DNA of 64,000 nt from Actinomycetes bacterium (GTDB lineage: Bacteria; Actinomycetota; Actinomycetes; Propionibacteriales; Propionibacteriaceae), in NCBI GenBank assembly GCA_023392635.1, contig JAEVYS010000068.1, positions 1-64,000 of the forward strand, given 5' to 3'. Below the pieces are notes generated by a model. It was given only the letters and a program-made list of their open reading frames with translations. It ran no database searches and was not told the origin of the DNA. Below, piece by piece: positions 28,015 to 37,388 of the stretch (its first letter is position 1; each line of letters starts with the position of its first letter). Position numbers and translations under genes: made by a program.

Positions 28015-28671
28015 ATGAGCGACAAGAACGTGAAGGGGCTGCTGGGCACCAAGCTCGGCATGACCCAGGTGTGGGACGCCGACAACAAGGTCGTCCCCGT
28101 GACCGTCATCCAGGCCGGCCCGTGCGTCGTGACGCAGGTCCGCACCGCCGACAACGACGGCTACTCCGCCGTCCAGCTCGGCTTCGGCGCGATCAAGGCC
28201 AAGGCCGTCACCAAGCCGGCCGCCGGCCACTTCGAGCGGGCCGGGGTCACCCCCCGCAAGCACCTCGTCGAGCTGCGCACCGCCGACGCCAGCGAGTACA
28301 CGCTGGGCCAGGAGCTGACCGCCGAGACCTTCGCCGAGGCCGAGGTCGTCGACGTCACCGGCGTCACCAAGGGCAAGGGCACCGCCGGTGTCATGAAGCG
28401 CCACGGCTTCGGCGGCCTCCGCGCCACCCACGGTGTGCACCGCAAGCACCGTTCGCCGGGCTCCATCGGCGCCTGCGCCACTCCGGGCCACGTGTTCAAG
28501 GGCACCCGGATGGCCGGCCGCATGGGCGTCGAGAAGGTGACCGTGCAGAACCTGATCATTCACGCCGTCGACGCCGAGCGCGGGCTGATCCTGGTCAAGG
28601 GCTCCGTGCCCGGCCCCAAGGGCGCCCTCGTCGTGCTGCGGTCCGCGGCCAAGAAGGGAGTCCAGGCATGA
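28015..28671 (+). CDS. rplC: 50S ribosomal protein L3
   Basis: 218 residues. L3 reaches the peptidyl-transferase centre. N-terminal GLLGTKLGMTQVW and the central loop HGFGGLRATHGVHRKHRSPGS are diagnostic. ATG 28015 has AGGGGAG immediately upstream; an earlier GTG (28000) lacks support. Its TGA overlaps the rplD ATG (ATGA). Confidence 0.97.
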   Translation: MSDKNVKGLLGTKLGMTQVWDADNKVVPVTVIQAGPCVVTQVRTADNDGYSAVQLGFGAIKAKAVTKPAAGHFERAGVTPRKHLVELRTADASEYTLGQELTAETFAEAEVVDVTGVTKGKGTAGVMKRHGFGGLRATHGVHRKHRSPGSIGACATPGHVFKGTRMAGRMGVEKVTVQNLIIHAVDAERGLILVKGSVPGPKGALVVLRSAAKKGVQA

Positions 28672-29339
28672 GCGAGGCCAAGACCGTCAAGGTGCTGGGC
28701 TCCACGTCCGCCACCGCTGAGCTGCCCGCCGAGCTGTTCGACGTGCAGACCAACGTGCCGCTGATCCACCAGGTCGTGGTGGCCCAGCAGGCCGCCGCCC
28801 GCCAGGGCACCCACGCCACCAAGACCCGCGGCATGGTCGCGGGTGGTGGCGCCAAGCCGTGGCGCCAGAAGGGCACCGGCCGCGCCCGCCAGGGTTCGCG
28901 GCGCGCCCCGCAGTGGACCGGCGGTGGCGTGGTGCACGGCCCGCAGCCGCGCGACTACGCGCAGCGCACGCCCAAGAAGATGATCGCAGCCGCCCTGCGC
29001 GGTGCGCTGTCCGACCGGGCCCGCGACGGCCGCGTCCACGTGCTCGAGAGCATCGTGACCGGTGAGACCCCGTCCACCAAGGCCGCACTGAAGTCGCTGG
29101 CCGAGGTCGGTGGCAACAAGCTGCTGGTCGTGCTCGACCGTGACGAGGACGTGGCGTGGCTGAGCCTGCGCAACGTGCCCACGGTGCATGCCCTGGCCGT
29201 CGACCAGCTGAACGCCTACGACGTGCTGGTCAGCGACGACGTGGTGTTCACCACCGCCGCACTGTCGACCTTCGTCGCCGGTCCGCTCAAGGGCAAGGTC
29301 ACGCTGGCGCAGACCGAGACCGAGGAGGACGCGAAGTGA
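28668..29339 (+). CDS. rplD: 50S ribosomal protein L4
   Basis: 223 residues, L4/uL4. The extended loop (RGMVAGGGAKPWRQKGTGRARQG) reaches the exit tunnel, and LLVVLDRDEDVAWLSLRNV belongs to the globular part. Starts inside the rplC stop (ATGA) and its own stop overlaps the rplW GTG. In E. coli L4 autoregulates the S10 operon; whether it does here is unknown. Confidence 0.97.
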   Translation: MSEAKTVKVLGSTSATAELPAELFDVQTNVPLIHQVVVAQQAAARQGTHATKTRGMVAGGGAKPWRQKGTGRARQGSRRAPQWTGGGVVHGPQPRDYAQRTPKKMIAAALRGALSDRARDGRVHVLESIVTGETPSTKAALKSLAEVGGNKLLVVLDRDEDVAWLSLRNVPTVHALAVDQLNAYDVLVSDDVVFTTAALSTFVAGPLKGKVTLAQTETEEDAK

Positions 29340-29644
29340 GCGACCTGAAGATCACCGACCACCGCGACGTGCTGCTGGCACCGGTGGTGAGCGAGAAGAG
29401 CTACGGCCTGCTGGACGAGAACAAGTACACGTTCCTGGTCTCGCCGGATGCCAACAAGACCCAGATCAAGATCGCGGTCGAGAAGGTCTTCGGCGTCAAG
29501 GTCACTGGTGTGAACACCAGCAACCGGCAGGGCAAGCGCAAGCGCACCCGGGCCGGCTGGGGCAAGCGTCCCGACACCAAGCGCGCCGTGGTGAGCATCG
29601 CCGAGGGCCAGCGCATCGACATCTTCTCCGGGCCGCTGGCCTGA
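29336..29644 (+). CDS. rplW: 50S ribosomal protein L23
   Basis: 102 residues, GTG start overlapping the rplD stop by 4 bases. L23 sits at the tunnel exit and docks trigger factor and SRP. Conserved RDVLLAPVVSEKSYGL, NKTQIKIAVEKVFGVKV and the basic loop NRQGKRKRTRAGWGKRPDTKRA are present. Confidence 0.96.
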   Translation: MSDLKITDHRDVLLAPVVSEKSYGLLDENKYTFLVSPDANKTQIKIAVEKVFGVKVTGVNTSNRQGKRKRTRAGWGKRPDTKRAVVSIAEGQRIDIFSGPLA

Positions 29645-29672
29645 GCCCGGGCCGAGATAGGAAAACGAACTC

Positions 29673-30509
<837 letters not shown>

Positions 30510-30530
30510 TTGGACGAGTGAGGTAACAAC

Positions 30531-30812
30531 ATGCCACGCAGCCTGAAGAAGGGCCCCTTCGTCGACGACCACCTGGTCAAGAAGGTCGACGCCCAGAACG
30601 AGAAGGGCACCAAGCAGGTCATCCGCACCTGGTCCCGGCGCTCCATGATCACCCCGGACATGATCGGGCACACCATCGCGGTGCACGACGGCCGCAAGCA
30701 CGTCCCGGTGTTCGTGACCGAGGCCATGATCGGCCACAAGCTGGGCGAGTTCGCCCCCACCCGCACCTACCGCGGGCACATCAAGGAAGACAAGAAGTCG
30801 CGCCGCCGCTGA
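30531..30812 (+). CDS. rpsS: 30S ribosomal protein S19
   Basis: 93 residues, standard length, in the 30S head near S13. MPRSLKKGPFVDDHL, RRSMITPDMIGHTIAVHDGRKHVPV and the FAPTRTYRGH motif are diagnostic. Between rplB and rplV as in the standard S10 order. Confidence 0.97.
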   Translation: MPRSLKKGPFVDDHLVKKVDAQNEKGTKQVIRTWSRRSMITPDMIGHTIAVHDGRKHVPVFVTEAMIGHKLGEFAPTRTYRGHIKEDKKSRRR

Positions 30813-30841
30813 GGCAGCGAGAAGAGGAATTGATTCACACC

Positions 30842-31243
30842 ATGAGCAACAAAGTTGAGCGGCCAAGCCGTCGCGCTGCCCTGCTCGGGGATCGTCCTGG
30901 CTCGTACGCGATCGCGCGTCACGTCCGGATGAGCCCGATGAAGGTGCGCCGCGTGGTCGACCTCGTCCGCGGCCTGCCGGTGACCGATGCACTGAACGTG
31001 CTGAAGTTCGCACCGCAGGCGGCGTCCGAGCCGGTCTACAAGGTTGTCGCCAGCGCGACCGCCAACGCGGAGAACACCGAGGGCCTGCGCGCCGACGACC
31101 TGATCGTCAGCCAGGCGTTCGTCGACGAGGGCATGACCCTGCGTCGCATCCGCCCCCGCGCCAAGGGGTCCGCCAGCCGGATCCTGAAGCGGGCCAGCCA
31201 CATCACCGTCGTTGTCGAACCCAAGAGCGAGAAGGGAGCCTGA
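30842..31243 (+). CDS. rplV: 50S ribosomal protein L22
   Basis: 133 residues from ATG 30842. A TTG at 30830 would be possible, but the purine-rich AGAGGA lies too close to it. L22's beta-hairpin lines the exit tunnel (macrolide site); AFVDEGMTLRRIRPRAKGSASRILKR is wild type. The N-terminus has a short actinobacterial extension before RRAALLGDRPGSYAIARHVRMSP. Three bases before rpsC. Confidence 0.96.
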   Translation: MSNKVERPSRRAALLGDRPGSYAIARHVRMSPMKVRRVVDLVRGLPVTDALNVLKFAPQAASEPVYKVVASATANAENTEGLRADDLIVSQAFVDEGMTLRRIRPRAKGSASRILKRASHITVVVEPKSEKGA

Positions 31244-31245
31244 GC

Positions 31246-32073
31246 ATGGGCCAGAAGATCAACCCCCATGGCTTCCGCCTCGGGATCACCACGGACCACA
31301 AGACCCGCTGGTACGCCGACAAGAACTACGCCGACCTGGTGAGCGAGGACGTCAAGATCCGTCGCTTCCTCGCCAAGACCCTCGAGCGCGCCGGTATCTC
31401 CAGCGTCGAGATCGAGCGTCGCAGCGAGCGGGTGACCATCTTCCTGTACGCCGCGCGTCCGGGCATCGTCATCGGCCGTAACGGCGCCGAGGCCGAGCGC
31501 GTGCGTGCCGAGCTGGAGAAGCTCACCGGCAAGCAGGTGCAGCTGAACATCCTCGAGGTGAAGAACCCCGAGACCGACGCGCAGCTGGTGGCCCAGGGGA
31601 TCGCAGAGCAGCTCGGCGCCCGCGTGGCCTTCCGCCGCGCGATGCGCAAGGCGCAGCAGAGCGCGATGCGCGCCGGCGCCCTCGGCATCCGGATCCAGTG
31701 CTCGGGCCGTCTCGGCGGCGCCGAGATGAGCCGGTCGGAGTTCTACCGCGAAGGTCGCGTGCCGCTGCACACCCTGCGGGCGGACATCGACTACGGCTTC
31801 TACGAGGCCCGGACCACCTTCGGCCGCATCGGCGTGAAGGTCTGGATCTACAAGGGCGACGTCTCCGGCAACCGCGCCGAGCGCGCCGCCCAGAAGGCCG
31901 CACGCCAGGCCGCCGGTGGCCAGCGCCGCCCGGCCCGTGGCCCCCGTCGTGACGGTGCACCTGCCGGTGCCGGTCGCGGCGATCGTCCCGAGCGCGGCGG
32001 ACGCCGTCGCGCCGAAGGTGTCGCCGAGGGTGCTGCCGCGCCCGAGGCCGTCGAGAGCAACGCAGGAGCCTGA
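31246..32073 (+). CDS. rpsC: 30S ribosomal protein S3
   Basis: 275 residues. N-terminal MGQKINPHGFRLG, KH domain with the GRNG loop (77-80), then the S3 C-terminal domain (GIRIQCSGRLGGAEMSR). The last 60 residues are a low-complexity Arg/Gly/Ala/Pro tail typical of actinobacterial S3. Ribosomal mRNA entry-tunnel protein. Starts 3 bases after rplV. Confidence 0.97.
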   Translation: MGQKINPHGFRLGITTDHKTRWYADKNYADLVSEDVKIRRFLAKTLERAGISSVEIERRSERVTIFLYAARPGIVIGRNGAEAERVRAELEKLTGKQVQLNILEVKNPETDAQLVAQGIAEQLGARVAFRRAMRKAQQSAMRAGALGIRIQCSGRLGGAEMSRSEFYREGRVPLHTLRADIDYGFYEARTTFGRIGVKVWIYKGDVSGNRAERAAQKAARQAAGGQRRPARGPRRDGAPAGAGRGDRPERGGRRRAEGVAEGAAAPEAVESNAGA

Positions 32074-32075
32074 CC

Positions 32076-32495
32076 ATGTTGATTCCCCGCAGACTCAAGC
32101 ACCGCAAGCAGCACCACCCCGACCGGGGTGGCGCAGCCAAGGGTGGCACCAAGCTGGCCTTCGGTGACTACGGCATCCAGGCCCTGGAGTCCTCGTACCT
32201 GACCAACCGTCAGATCGAGAGCGCCCGTATCGCGATGACCCGCCACATCAAGCGTGGCGGCAAGGTGTGGATCAACGTCTACCCCGACCGTCCGCTCACC
32301 AAGAAGCCGGCCGAGACCCGCATGGGTTCCGGCAAGGGCTCGCCGGAGTGGTGGATCGCGAACATCAAGCCCGGACGCGTGCTCTTCGAGCTGTCCGGCG
32401 TCGGCGAGGACGTGGCCCGCGAGGCCATGCGCCTGGCCATCCACAAGCTGCCGTTCAAGGCTCGCTTCATCAAGCGGGAAGCAGGTGAGATCTGA
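32076..32495 (+). CDS. rplP: 50S ribosomal protein L16
   Basis: 139 residues. MLIPRRLKHRKQHHPDRGG, the AFGDYGIQALE segment and GKGSPEWWIANIKPGRVLFELSGV are diagnostic. It supports the A-site and is the target position for avilamycin/evernimicin resistance, with no obvious change here. TGA overlaps the rpmC ATG by one base. Confidence 0.97.
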   Translation: MLIPRRLKHRKQHHPDRGGAAKGGTKLAFGDYGIQALESSYLTNRQIESARIAMTRHIKRGGKVWINVYPDRPLTKKPAETRMGSGKGSPEWWIANIKPGRVLFELSGVGEDVAREAMRLAIHKLPFKARFIKREAGEI

Positions 32496-32725
32496 TGGCC
32501 AAGACTGAAACGGCCACCGAGCTGCGCGGGCTGTCCCGCGACGAGCTCAACGCCAAGGTCGTCGCTCTCAAGGAGGAGCTGTTCGGGCTGCGGTTCGCCG
32601 CCGCCACCGGCCAGCTCGAGTCCCACGGGCGGCTTCGCGAGGCCCGCAAGGACATCGCCCGCATCTACACGGTGATCCAGGAGCGCAACCTCGGCATCGT
32701 GCCGGACCCGGATGAGGACAAGTGA
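32495..32725 (+). CDS. rpmC: 50S ribosomal protein L29
   Basis: 76 residues, two-helix protein at the tunnel exit next to L23. TATELRGLSRDELNAKVVALKEELFGLRF and the AxGQLExHGRLREARKDIARIYTVIQER pattern are typical. Start overlaps the rplP stop (TGATG). The short acidic C-terminus runs into the rpsQ start. Confidence 0.95.
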   Translation: MAKTETATELRGLSRDELNAKVVALKEELFGLRFAAATGQLESHGRLREARKDIARIYTVIQERNLGIVPDPDEDK

Positions 32726-32730
32726 GTCAG

Positions 32731-33018
32731 ATGAGCGAGACTGTGAATACTGAGGGCGGGAACGCCCGTAGCGGCGCCCGCAAGGTGCGCGAGGGCATCG
32801 TCGTGTCCGACAAGATGGACAAGACCGTGGTCGTGGCCATCGAGCAGCGGGTCAAGCACCCGCTCTACGGCAAGGTCATGACGAAGTCCGAGCGCCTGAA
32901 GGCGCACGACGAGGCCAACGAGGCCGGCGTCGGTGACCGCGTGCGGGTGATGGAGACCCGACCGACCTCCGCGACCAAGCGGTGGCGTCTGGTCGAGGTC
33001 GTCGAAAAGGCCAAGTGA
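32731..33018 (+). CDS. rpsQ: 30S ribosomal protein S17
   Basis: 95 residues from ATG 32731; a GTG at 32722 overlapping the rpmC stop is the alternative, adding three residues. The S17 core begins at KVREGIVVSDKMDKTVVVAIE, followed by the KHPLYGKVMTKSERLKAHDE and MEMRPTSATKRWRLVEVV-type C-terminus. An extra 15-residue N-terminus is usual in actinobacteria. Confidence 0.95.
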   Translation: MSETVNTEGGNARSGARKVREGIVVSDKMDKTVVVAIEQRVKHPLYGKVMTKSERLKAHDEANEAGVGDRVRVMETRPTSATKRWRLVEVVEKAK

Positions 33019-33034
33019 CCAGGAGAGATTGCAG

Positions 33035-33403
33035 ATGATCCAGCAGGAGACGCGACTCAAGGTCGCCGACAACACCGGGGCGAAGGAACTCCTTTGCATC
33101 CGCGTGCTGGGTGGCTCCAAGCGTCGCTACGCCGGTCTTGGCGACAAGATCGTGGCCACGGTCAAGGACGCCATCCCCGGTGGCAACGTGAAGAAGGGCG
33201 AGGTCGTGAAGGCGGTCGTCGTCCGCACGGTGAAGGAGACCCGTCGTCCCGCCGGTTCCTACATCAAGTTCGACGAGAACGCCGCCGTGATCCTGAAGAA
33301 CGACGGGGAGCCCCGCGGCACCCGTATCTTCGGTCCGGTCGGCCGTGAGCTGCGCGAGAAGAAGTACATGCGAATCATCTCGCTCGCGCCGGAGGTGTTG
33401 TGA
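33035..33403 (+). CDS. rplN: 50S ribosomal protein L14
   Basis: 122 residues, exactly the family length, from ATG 33035 after AGGAGAG. MIQQETRLKVADNTGAKELLCIRVLGG, the central basic loop and FGPVGRELREKKYMRIISLAPEVL are diagnostic. First gene of the spc part; continuous with the S10 genes, so the two operons are fused. Confidence 0.97.
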   Translation: MIQQETRLKVADNTGAKELLCIRVLGGSKRRYAGLGDKIVATVKDAIPGGNVKKGEVVKAVVVRTVKETRRPAGSYIKFDENAAVILKNDGEPRGTRIFGPVGRELREKKYMRIISLAPEVL

Positions 33404-33405
33404 GC

Positions 33406-33783
33406 ATGGCGAATTCCGTCCACGTGAAGAAGGGTGACCGCGTCAAGGTCATCGCAGGCAAGGACAAGGGCCGCATCGGGGAGATCATCTCCGTCGACCC
33501 GAAGGCCGGCCGTGTGATCGTCCAGGGCGTCAACCTGGTCAAGAAGCACAAGCGCGAGACGCAGAACAACCAGACCCGGCAGAACAACGCCGCCGGGATC
33601 ATCACCACCGAGGCCCCGATCGACGCGTCCAACGTGCAGCTCGTGGTCAAGGTGGACGGCAAGGACGTGGTGACCCGCGTCGGCTACGAACGCCAGGAGG
33701 TGACCAAGCGCCGCCCGGACGGTACCGAGTACACGACCGAGCGCAGCGTGCGGATCGCCCGCAAGACCGGGAAGGAAATCTGA
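33406..33783 (+). CDS. rplX: 50S ribosomal protein L24
   Basis: 125 residues from ATG 33406, with GGAGG (33391-33395) ten bases before it; GTG 33400 overlapping the rplN stop is an alternative. KOW motif KKGDRVKVIAGKDKGRIGEII and the NLVKKHKRETQNNQ region are present. One of the two assembly-initiator proteins of the 50S. Stop overlaps the rplE ATG (TGATG). Confidence 0.95.
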   Translation: MANSVHVKKGDRVKVIAGKDKGRIGEIISVDPKAGRVIVQGVNLVKKHKRETQNNQTRQNNAAGIITTEAPIDASNVQLVVKVDGKDVVTRVGYERQEVTKRRPDGTEYTTERSVRIARKTGKEI

Positions 33784-34412
33784 TGGCCGCCACCGCGACC
33801 AAGACCCTGCCGCGGCTGAAGGAGCGCTACCGCTCCGAGATCGCCCCCGCGCTCCACGCCGAATTCGGCTACGACAACGTCATGCAGATCCCCGGTCTGA
33901 CCAAGATCGTGGTGAACATGGGTGTCGGCGAGGCCGCGCGTGACTCCAAGGTGATCGACGCCGCCGTGCGCGACCTCACCGCGATCACCGGCCAGAAGCC
34001 GACCGTGACCAAGGCGCGCAAGTCCATCGCCCAGTTCAAGCTGCGCGAGGGCATGCCGATCGGCTGCCACGTGACGCTGCGCGGCGACCGCATGTGGGAG
34101 TTCGCCGACCGGCTGCTCACCCTGGCGCTGCCCCGTATCCGTGACTTCCGCGGCCTCTCGGCCCGCCAGTTCGACGGGAAGGGCAACTACACCTTCGGTC
34201 TCACCGAGCAGGTCATGTTCCACGAGATCGACCAGGACAGGATCGACAAGCTGCGCGGCATGGACATCACGTTCGTGACCACCGCAACCACCGACGACGA
34301 AGGTCGCGCCCTGCTGAAGGCGCTCGGCTTCCCGTTCAAGGCCCCGGCCGACGAGGTCGCCAAGGTCGCCAAGAAGAAGGGCCCGGCGTTCACGGGCAAG
34401 AAGAAGAGGTGA
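33783..34412 (+). CDS. rplE: 50S ribosomal protein L5
   Basis: 209 residues; binds 5S rRNA and contacts the P-site tRNA. LKERYRSEIAPALHAEFGYDNVMQIPGLTKIVVNMG is the family N-terminus; the SxxQFKLREGMPIG and DFRGLSARQFDGKGNYTFGLTEQVMF regions follow. A basic extension of about 20 residues closes it (KKKGPAFTGKKKR). Start overlaps rplX. Confidence 0.97.
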   Translation: MAATATKTLPRLKERYRSEIAPALHAEFGYDNVMQIPGLTKIVVNMGVGEAARDSKVIDAAVRDLTAITGQKPTVTKARKSIAQFKLREGMPIGCHVTLRGDRMWEFADRLLTLALPRIRDFRGLSARQFDGKGNYTFGLTEQVMFHEIDQDRIDKLRGMDITFVTTATTDDEGRALLKALGFPFKAPADEVAKVAKKKGPAFTGKKKR

Positions 34413-34417
34413 ACTGA

Positions 34418-34603
34418 ATGGCCAAGACCGCTCTGAAGGTGAAGCAGGCCCGCAAGCCGAAGTTCGCCGTCCGCGCCTACACCCGCTGCAACCGTTGCGG
34501 CCGGCCCAAGGCCGTGTTCCGCAAGTTCGGCCTGTGCCGCATCTGCGTGCGGGACCTCGCCCACAAGGGTGAGCTGCCCGGCGTCATCAAGTCCTCCTGG
34601 TGA
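34418..34603 (+). CDS. rpsZ: 30S ribosomal protein S14, type Z (zinc-binding)
   Basis: 61 residues, the short form with four zinc-ligand cysteines, Cys24-x2-Cys27 and Cys40-x2-Cys43 (TRCNRCGRPK ... GLCRICVRD). The short form replaces the longer zinc-free S14 in Gram-positive bacteria. Five bases after rplE. A zinc-free copy may exist elsewhere. Confidence 0.96.
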   Translation: MAKTALKVKQARKPKFAVRAYTRCNRCGRPKAVFRKFGLCRICVRDLAHKGELPGVIKSSW

Positions 34604-34685
34604 GTTCTCGCACCCGGATCAACCACAACCCGCCGAAGGTCCACGAATCCGTGGAAACCATGGCGAGAAAGAAGAACCAGACGTC

Positions 34686-35093
34686 ATGACCATGACCGAC
34701 CCGATCGCGGACATGCTGACCCGGCTCAGGAACGCCAACCAGGCGTACCACGAGTCGACGTCCATGCCGCACAGCAAGATCAAGGTGGGCATCGCCGAAA
34801 TCCTGAAGGCGCAGGGCTACATCTCCGGTTTCGAGGTTCTCGAGCCGGCGGCCGGCGAGGTCGGCAAGACCCTGAAGCTGACCCTCAAGTACGGGCAGAA
34901 CCGCGAGCGTTCGATCGCCGGGGTTCGCCGCATCTCCAAGCCGGGCCTGCGGGTCTACGCCAAGTCCACGGCCCTGCCGAAGGTGCTGGGCGGCATGGGG
35001 ATCGCCATCATTTCCACCTCCCAGGGTCTTCTGACCGACCGGGAGGCCAACTCTCGAAGCGTTGGCGGCGAAGTCATCGCCTACGTCTGGTGA
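34686..35093 (+). CDS. rpsH: 30S ribosomal protein S8
   Basis: 135 residues from ATG 34686; the second ATG (34692) is in the same family position (MTMTDPIADMLTRLRNA). The reading frame runs upstream into rpsZ, but the family start fixes it. S8 binds the centre of 16S rRNA and in E. coli represses the spc operon. RRISKPGLRVY and GIAIISTSQGLLTDREA are diagnostic. Confidence 0.96.
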   Translation: MTMTDPIADMLTRLRNANQAYHESTSMPHSKIKVGIAEILKAQGYISGFEVLEPAAGEVGKTLKLTLKYGQNRERSIAGVRRISKPGLRVYAKSTALPKVLGGMGIAIISTSQGLLTDREANSRSVGGEVIAYVW

Positions 35094-35111
35094 GCGAAAG
35101 GAGCTGAACAG

Positions 35112-35654
35112 ATGTCACGAATCGGCAGGCTTCCGATCGCCATTCCGGCTGGGGTGGACGTCACCCTCGACGGCCAGACGGTGTCGGTGAAGGGTCCCAA
35201 GGGCACCCTCGAGCACGTTGTCCGCGAGCCCATCAAGGTGGGCCGCAACGAAGCCGGCGAGCTGGAGGTGACCCGTCCGGACGACGAGCGGGAGAGCCGC
35301 TCGCTGCACGGCCTCACCCGCACCCTGGTGTCCAACATGGTCACCGGCGTCACCGCAGGCTATGAGAAGAAGCTCGAGATTGTGGGCGTCGGCTACCGGG
35401 TGATCTTCAAGAGCCCCGAGCAGCTCGAGTTCAACCTCGGCTTCTCCCACCCGGTCGTCGTGAACGCGCCGGCAGGCATCACCTTCTCGGTGGAGAGCAA
35501 CACCAAGTTCACCGTGTACGGAATCGACAAGCAGGCTGTGGGCGAGGTTGCCGCCAACATCCGCAAGATCCGCAAGCCGGAGCCCTACAAGGGCAAGGGT
35601 GTGCGCTACGCCGGCGAGCGGGTTCGCCGCAAGGTTGGAAAGGCTGGTAAGTGA
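35112..35654 (+). CDS. rplF: 50S ribosomal protein L6
   Basis: 180 residues, two alpha/beta domains. MSRIGRLPIAIPAGVDVTLDGQTVSVKGPKG at the start and the L6 signature KPEPYKGKGVRYAGERVRRKVGKAGK-type C-terminus. ATG 35112 with AAAGGAG upstream. Ends at the overlapping start of rplR (GTGATG). Confidence 0.97.
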   Translation: MSRIGRLPIAIPAGVDVTLDGQTVSVKGPKGTLEHVVREPIKVGRNEAGELEVTRPDDERESRSLHGLTRTLVSNMVTGVTAGYEKKLEIVGVGYRVIFKSPEQLEFNLGFSHPVVVNAPAGITFSVESNTKFTVYGIDKQAVGEVAANIRKIRKPEPYKGKGVRYAGERVRRKVGKAGK

Positions 35655-36031
35655 TGGCCATTTCTCTTTCGACGAACAAGGGCATGGCCGACAAGGCCGC
35701 TGCCCGGCTGCGCCGCCAGGCGCGTGGTCGCAAGAAGATCGCCGGGACCCCGGATCGTCCGCGACTGGTGGTGTTCCGGTCCAGCCGGCACATCGCCGCC
35801 CAGGTCGTGGACGACACCGCCGGCGTGACCCTGGCCGCTGCGTCGTCGCTGGAGCTGCGCTCCGGCTCGGGCGACAAGTCGGCGAAGGCCAAGGAGGTCG
35901 GCAAGCTGGTTGCCGAGCGTGCGAAGAAGGCCGGCGTGGAGAACGTCGTCTTCGACCGCGCGGGCAACAAGTACCACGGACGGATCGCGGTGCTGGCTGA
36001 CAGCGCCCGCGAGGCCGGTCTCGGATTCTGA
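35654..36031 (+). CDS. rplR: 50S ribosomal protein L18
   Basis: 125 residues from ATG 35654 (GTG 35651 also possible). Carries 5S rRNA into the 50S together with L5. RRQARGRKKIAGTPDRPRLVVFRSSRHIAAQVVDD and VVFDRAGNKYHGRIAVLADSAREAGLGF mark it clearly. Between rplF and rpsE as in the standard spc order. Confidence 0.96.
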   Translation: MAISLSTNKGMADKAAARLRRQARGRKKIAGTPDRPRLVVFRSSRHIAAQVVDDTAGVTLAAASSLELRSGSGDKSAKAKEVGKLVAERAKKAGVENVVFDRAGNKYHGRIAVLADSAREAGLGF

Positions 36032-36053
36032 CGGATCGAAAGGTAAGCAAGCG

Positions 36054-36674
36054 ATGAATGGAACCCAGCGCCGCGGTGCCGGTGCAGGTACCGGCGGTGA
36101 GCAGCGTCGCGGCGGCCGTGAAGACCGTCGTGGCCGCGAGGCGACCGCCGAGAAGGAGAAGAGCAACTACCTCGAGCGGGTCGTTGCCATCAACCGCGTG
36201 GCGAAGGTCGTGCAGGGTGGTCGCCGGTTCAGCTTCACCGCGCTGGTCGTGGTGGGCGACGGCGAGGGCACGGTAGGCGTCGGCTACGGCAAGGCCAAGG
36301 AGGTGCCCGCGGCGATCGCCAAGGGTGTCGAGGAGGCCAAGAAGCACTTCTTCCGCGTGCCGCGGGTGCAGGGGACGATTCCCCACCCCGTGCAGGGCGA
36401 GAAGGCTGCCGGTGTCGTGATGCTGCGTCCGGCGTCCCCGGGTACCGGCGTCATCGCCGGTGGCTCGGCCCGCGCCGTCCTGGAGTGCGCCGGCGTGCAC
36501 GACGTCCTGGCCAAGTCCCTCGGGTCGGACAACGCGATCAACGTGGTGCACGCCACCGTTGCCGCGCTGCAGAGCCTCGAGGAGCCAGAGGCCGTGGCCA
36601 AGCGCCGTGGCCTCCCGGTGGCCGACGTCACCCCGGCCGCGATCCTGCGTGCCCGCGAGGAGGGCCGTTCCTGA
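36054..36674 (+). CDS. rpsE: 30S ribosomal protein S5
   Basis: 206 residues from ATG 36054 after GAAAGG. An N-terminal Gly/Arg-rich tail of about 35 residues is typical of actinobacteria. S5 domain: YLERVVAINRVAKVVQGGRRFSFTALVVVGDG, GVGYGKAKEVPAAIAKG, and GSARAVLECAGVHDVLAKSLGS. No spectinomycin-loop change is obvious (VVQGGRRFSF). The TGA overlaps the rpmD ATG (TGATG). Confidence 0.97.
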   Translation: MNGTQRRGAGAGTGGEQRRGGREDRRGREATAEKEKSNYLERVVAINRVAKVVQGGRRFSFTALVVVGDGEGTVGVGYGKAKEVPAAIAKGVEEAKKHFFRVPRVQGTIPHPVQGEKAAGVVMLRPASPGTGVIAGGSARAVLECAGVHDVLAKSLGSDNAINVVHATVAALQSLEEPEAVAKRRGLPVADVTPAAILRAREEGRS

Positions 36675-36856
36675 TGGCTCGTCTCAAGGTCACCCAGATC
36701 AGGTCTGGGATCAGTGGTAAGCAGAATCAGCGCGACACCCTGCGTTCGCTGGGTCTGAAGCGCATCGGCGACGTGGTCGTGATCGAGGACCGCCCCGAGC
36801 TCGTGGGCATGGTCAAGGCGATCCCGCACCTCGTGGCCGTCGAGGAGGTCGAGTGA
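36674..36856 (+). CDS. rpmD: 50S ribosomal protein L30
   Basis: 60 residues: MARLKVTQIRSGISGKQNQRDTLRSLGLKRI, ending VGMVKAIPHLVAVEEVE. Single compact L30 domain of normal length. Starts inside the rpsE stop; one base before the rplO ATG lies a TGA-TATG junction. Confidence 0.95.
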   Translation: MARLKVTQIRSGISGKQNQRDTLRSLGLKRIGDVVVIEDRPELVGMVKAIPHLVAVEEVE

Positions 36857-36857
36857 T

Positions 36858-37298
36858 ATGGCACTGAAGGTTCACCACCTGCGTCCGGCCCCGGGCGCCA
36901 AGACCGAGAAGACCCGTGTGGGTCGCGGTGAGGGCTCCAAGGGCAAGACCGCCGGTCGCGGCACCAAGGGCACCGGCGCACGGAAGAACACCCCGGAGAA
37001 CTTCGAGGGCGGGCAGATGCCGCTGCACATGCGGCTGCCGAAGCTTCGCGGCTTCAACAACCCGTTCCGTGTGGAGTACCAGGTCGTCAACGTGGCCCGG
37101 ATCGCCGACCTCTTCCCCGAGGGCGGTGCGGTGACCCCGGCCGACCTCGTGGCCAAGGGTGCGGTCCGCGACGGACAGCTGGTCAAGGTGCTCGGCAACG
37201 GCGACCTCGCCGTCGCCGTGCAGGTCAGCGCGCACGCGTTCTCCGCGTCCGCCAAGGCGAAGATCGAGAAGGCCGGCGGCACCGCCACCGAGCTCTGA
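36858..37298 (+). CDS. rplO: 50S ribosomal protein L15
   Basis: 146 residues; late 50S assembly protein. KVHHLRPAPGAKTEKTRVGRGEGSKGKTAGRGTKGTGAR and FEGGQMPLHMRLPKLRGFNNPF are diagnostic. It is the last gene of the ribosomal run: a strong hairpin follows and secY, normally the next gene, is displaced by an SMR exporter unit. Confidence 0.96.
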   Translation: MALKVHHLRPAPGAKTEKTRVGRGEGSKGKTAGRGTKGTGARKNTPENFEGGQMPLHMRLPKLRGFNNPFRVEYQVVNVARIADLFPEGGAVTPADLVAKGAVRDGQLVKVLGNGDLAVAVQVSAHAFSASAKAKIEKAGGTATEL

Positions 37299-37315
37299 TC
37301 GACTCCTGACGCACC

Positions 37316-37343
37316 AGGGCCTCCGGCTTCGGCCGGGGGCCCT
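37316..37343 (+). terminator. Terminator of the S10-spc operon
   Basis: Twelve-base stem AGGGCCTCCGGC (37316-37327) and GCCGGGGGCCCT (37332-37343), one G-U pair, TTCG loop. It starts 17 bases after rplO and separates the ribosomal genes from the riboswitch-controlled exporter. Confidence 0.7.
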
Positions 37344-37388
37344 CTGCGCGTCCTGTGCGAGAATGGACGCGGAGCCCGCCACGGGCGT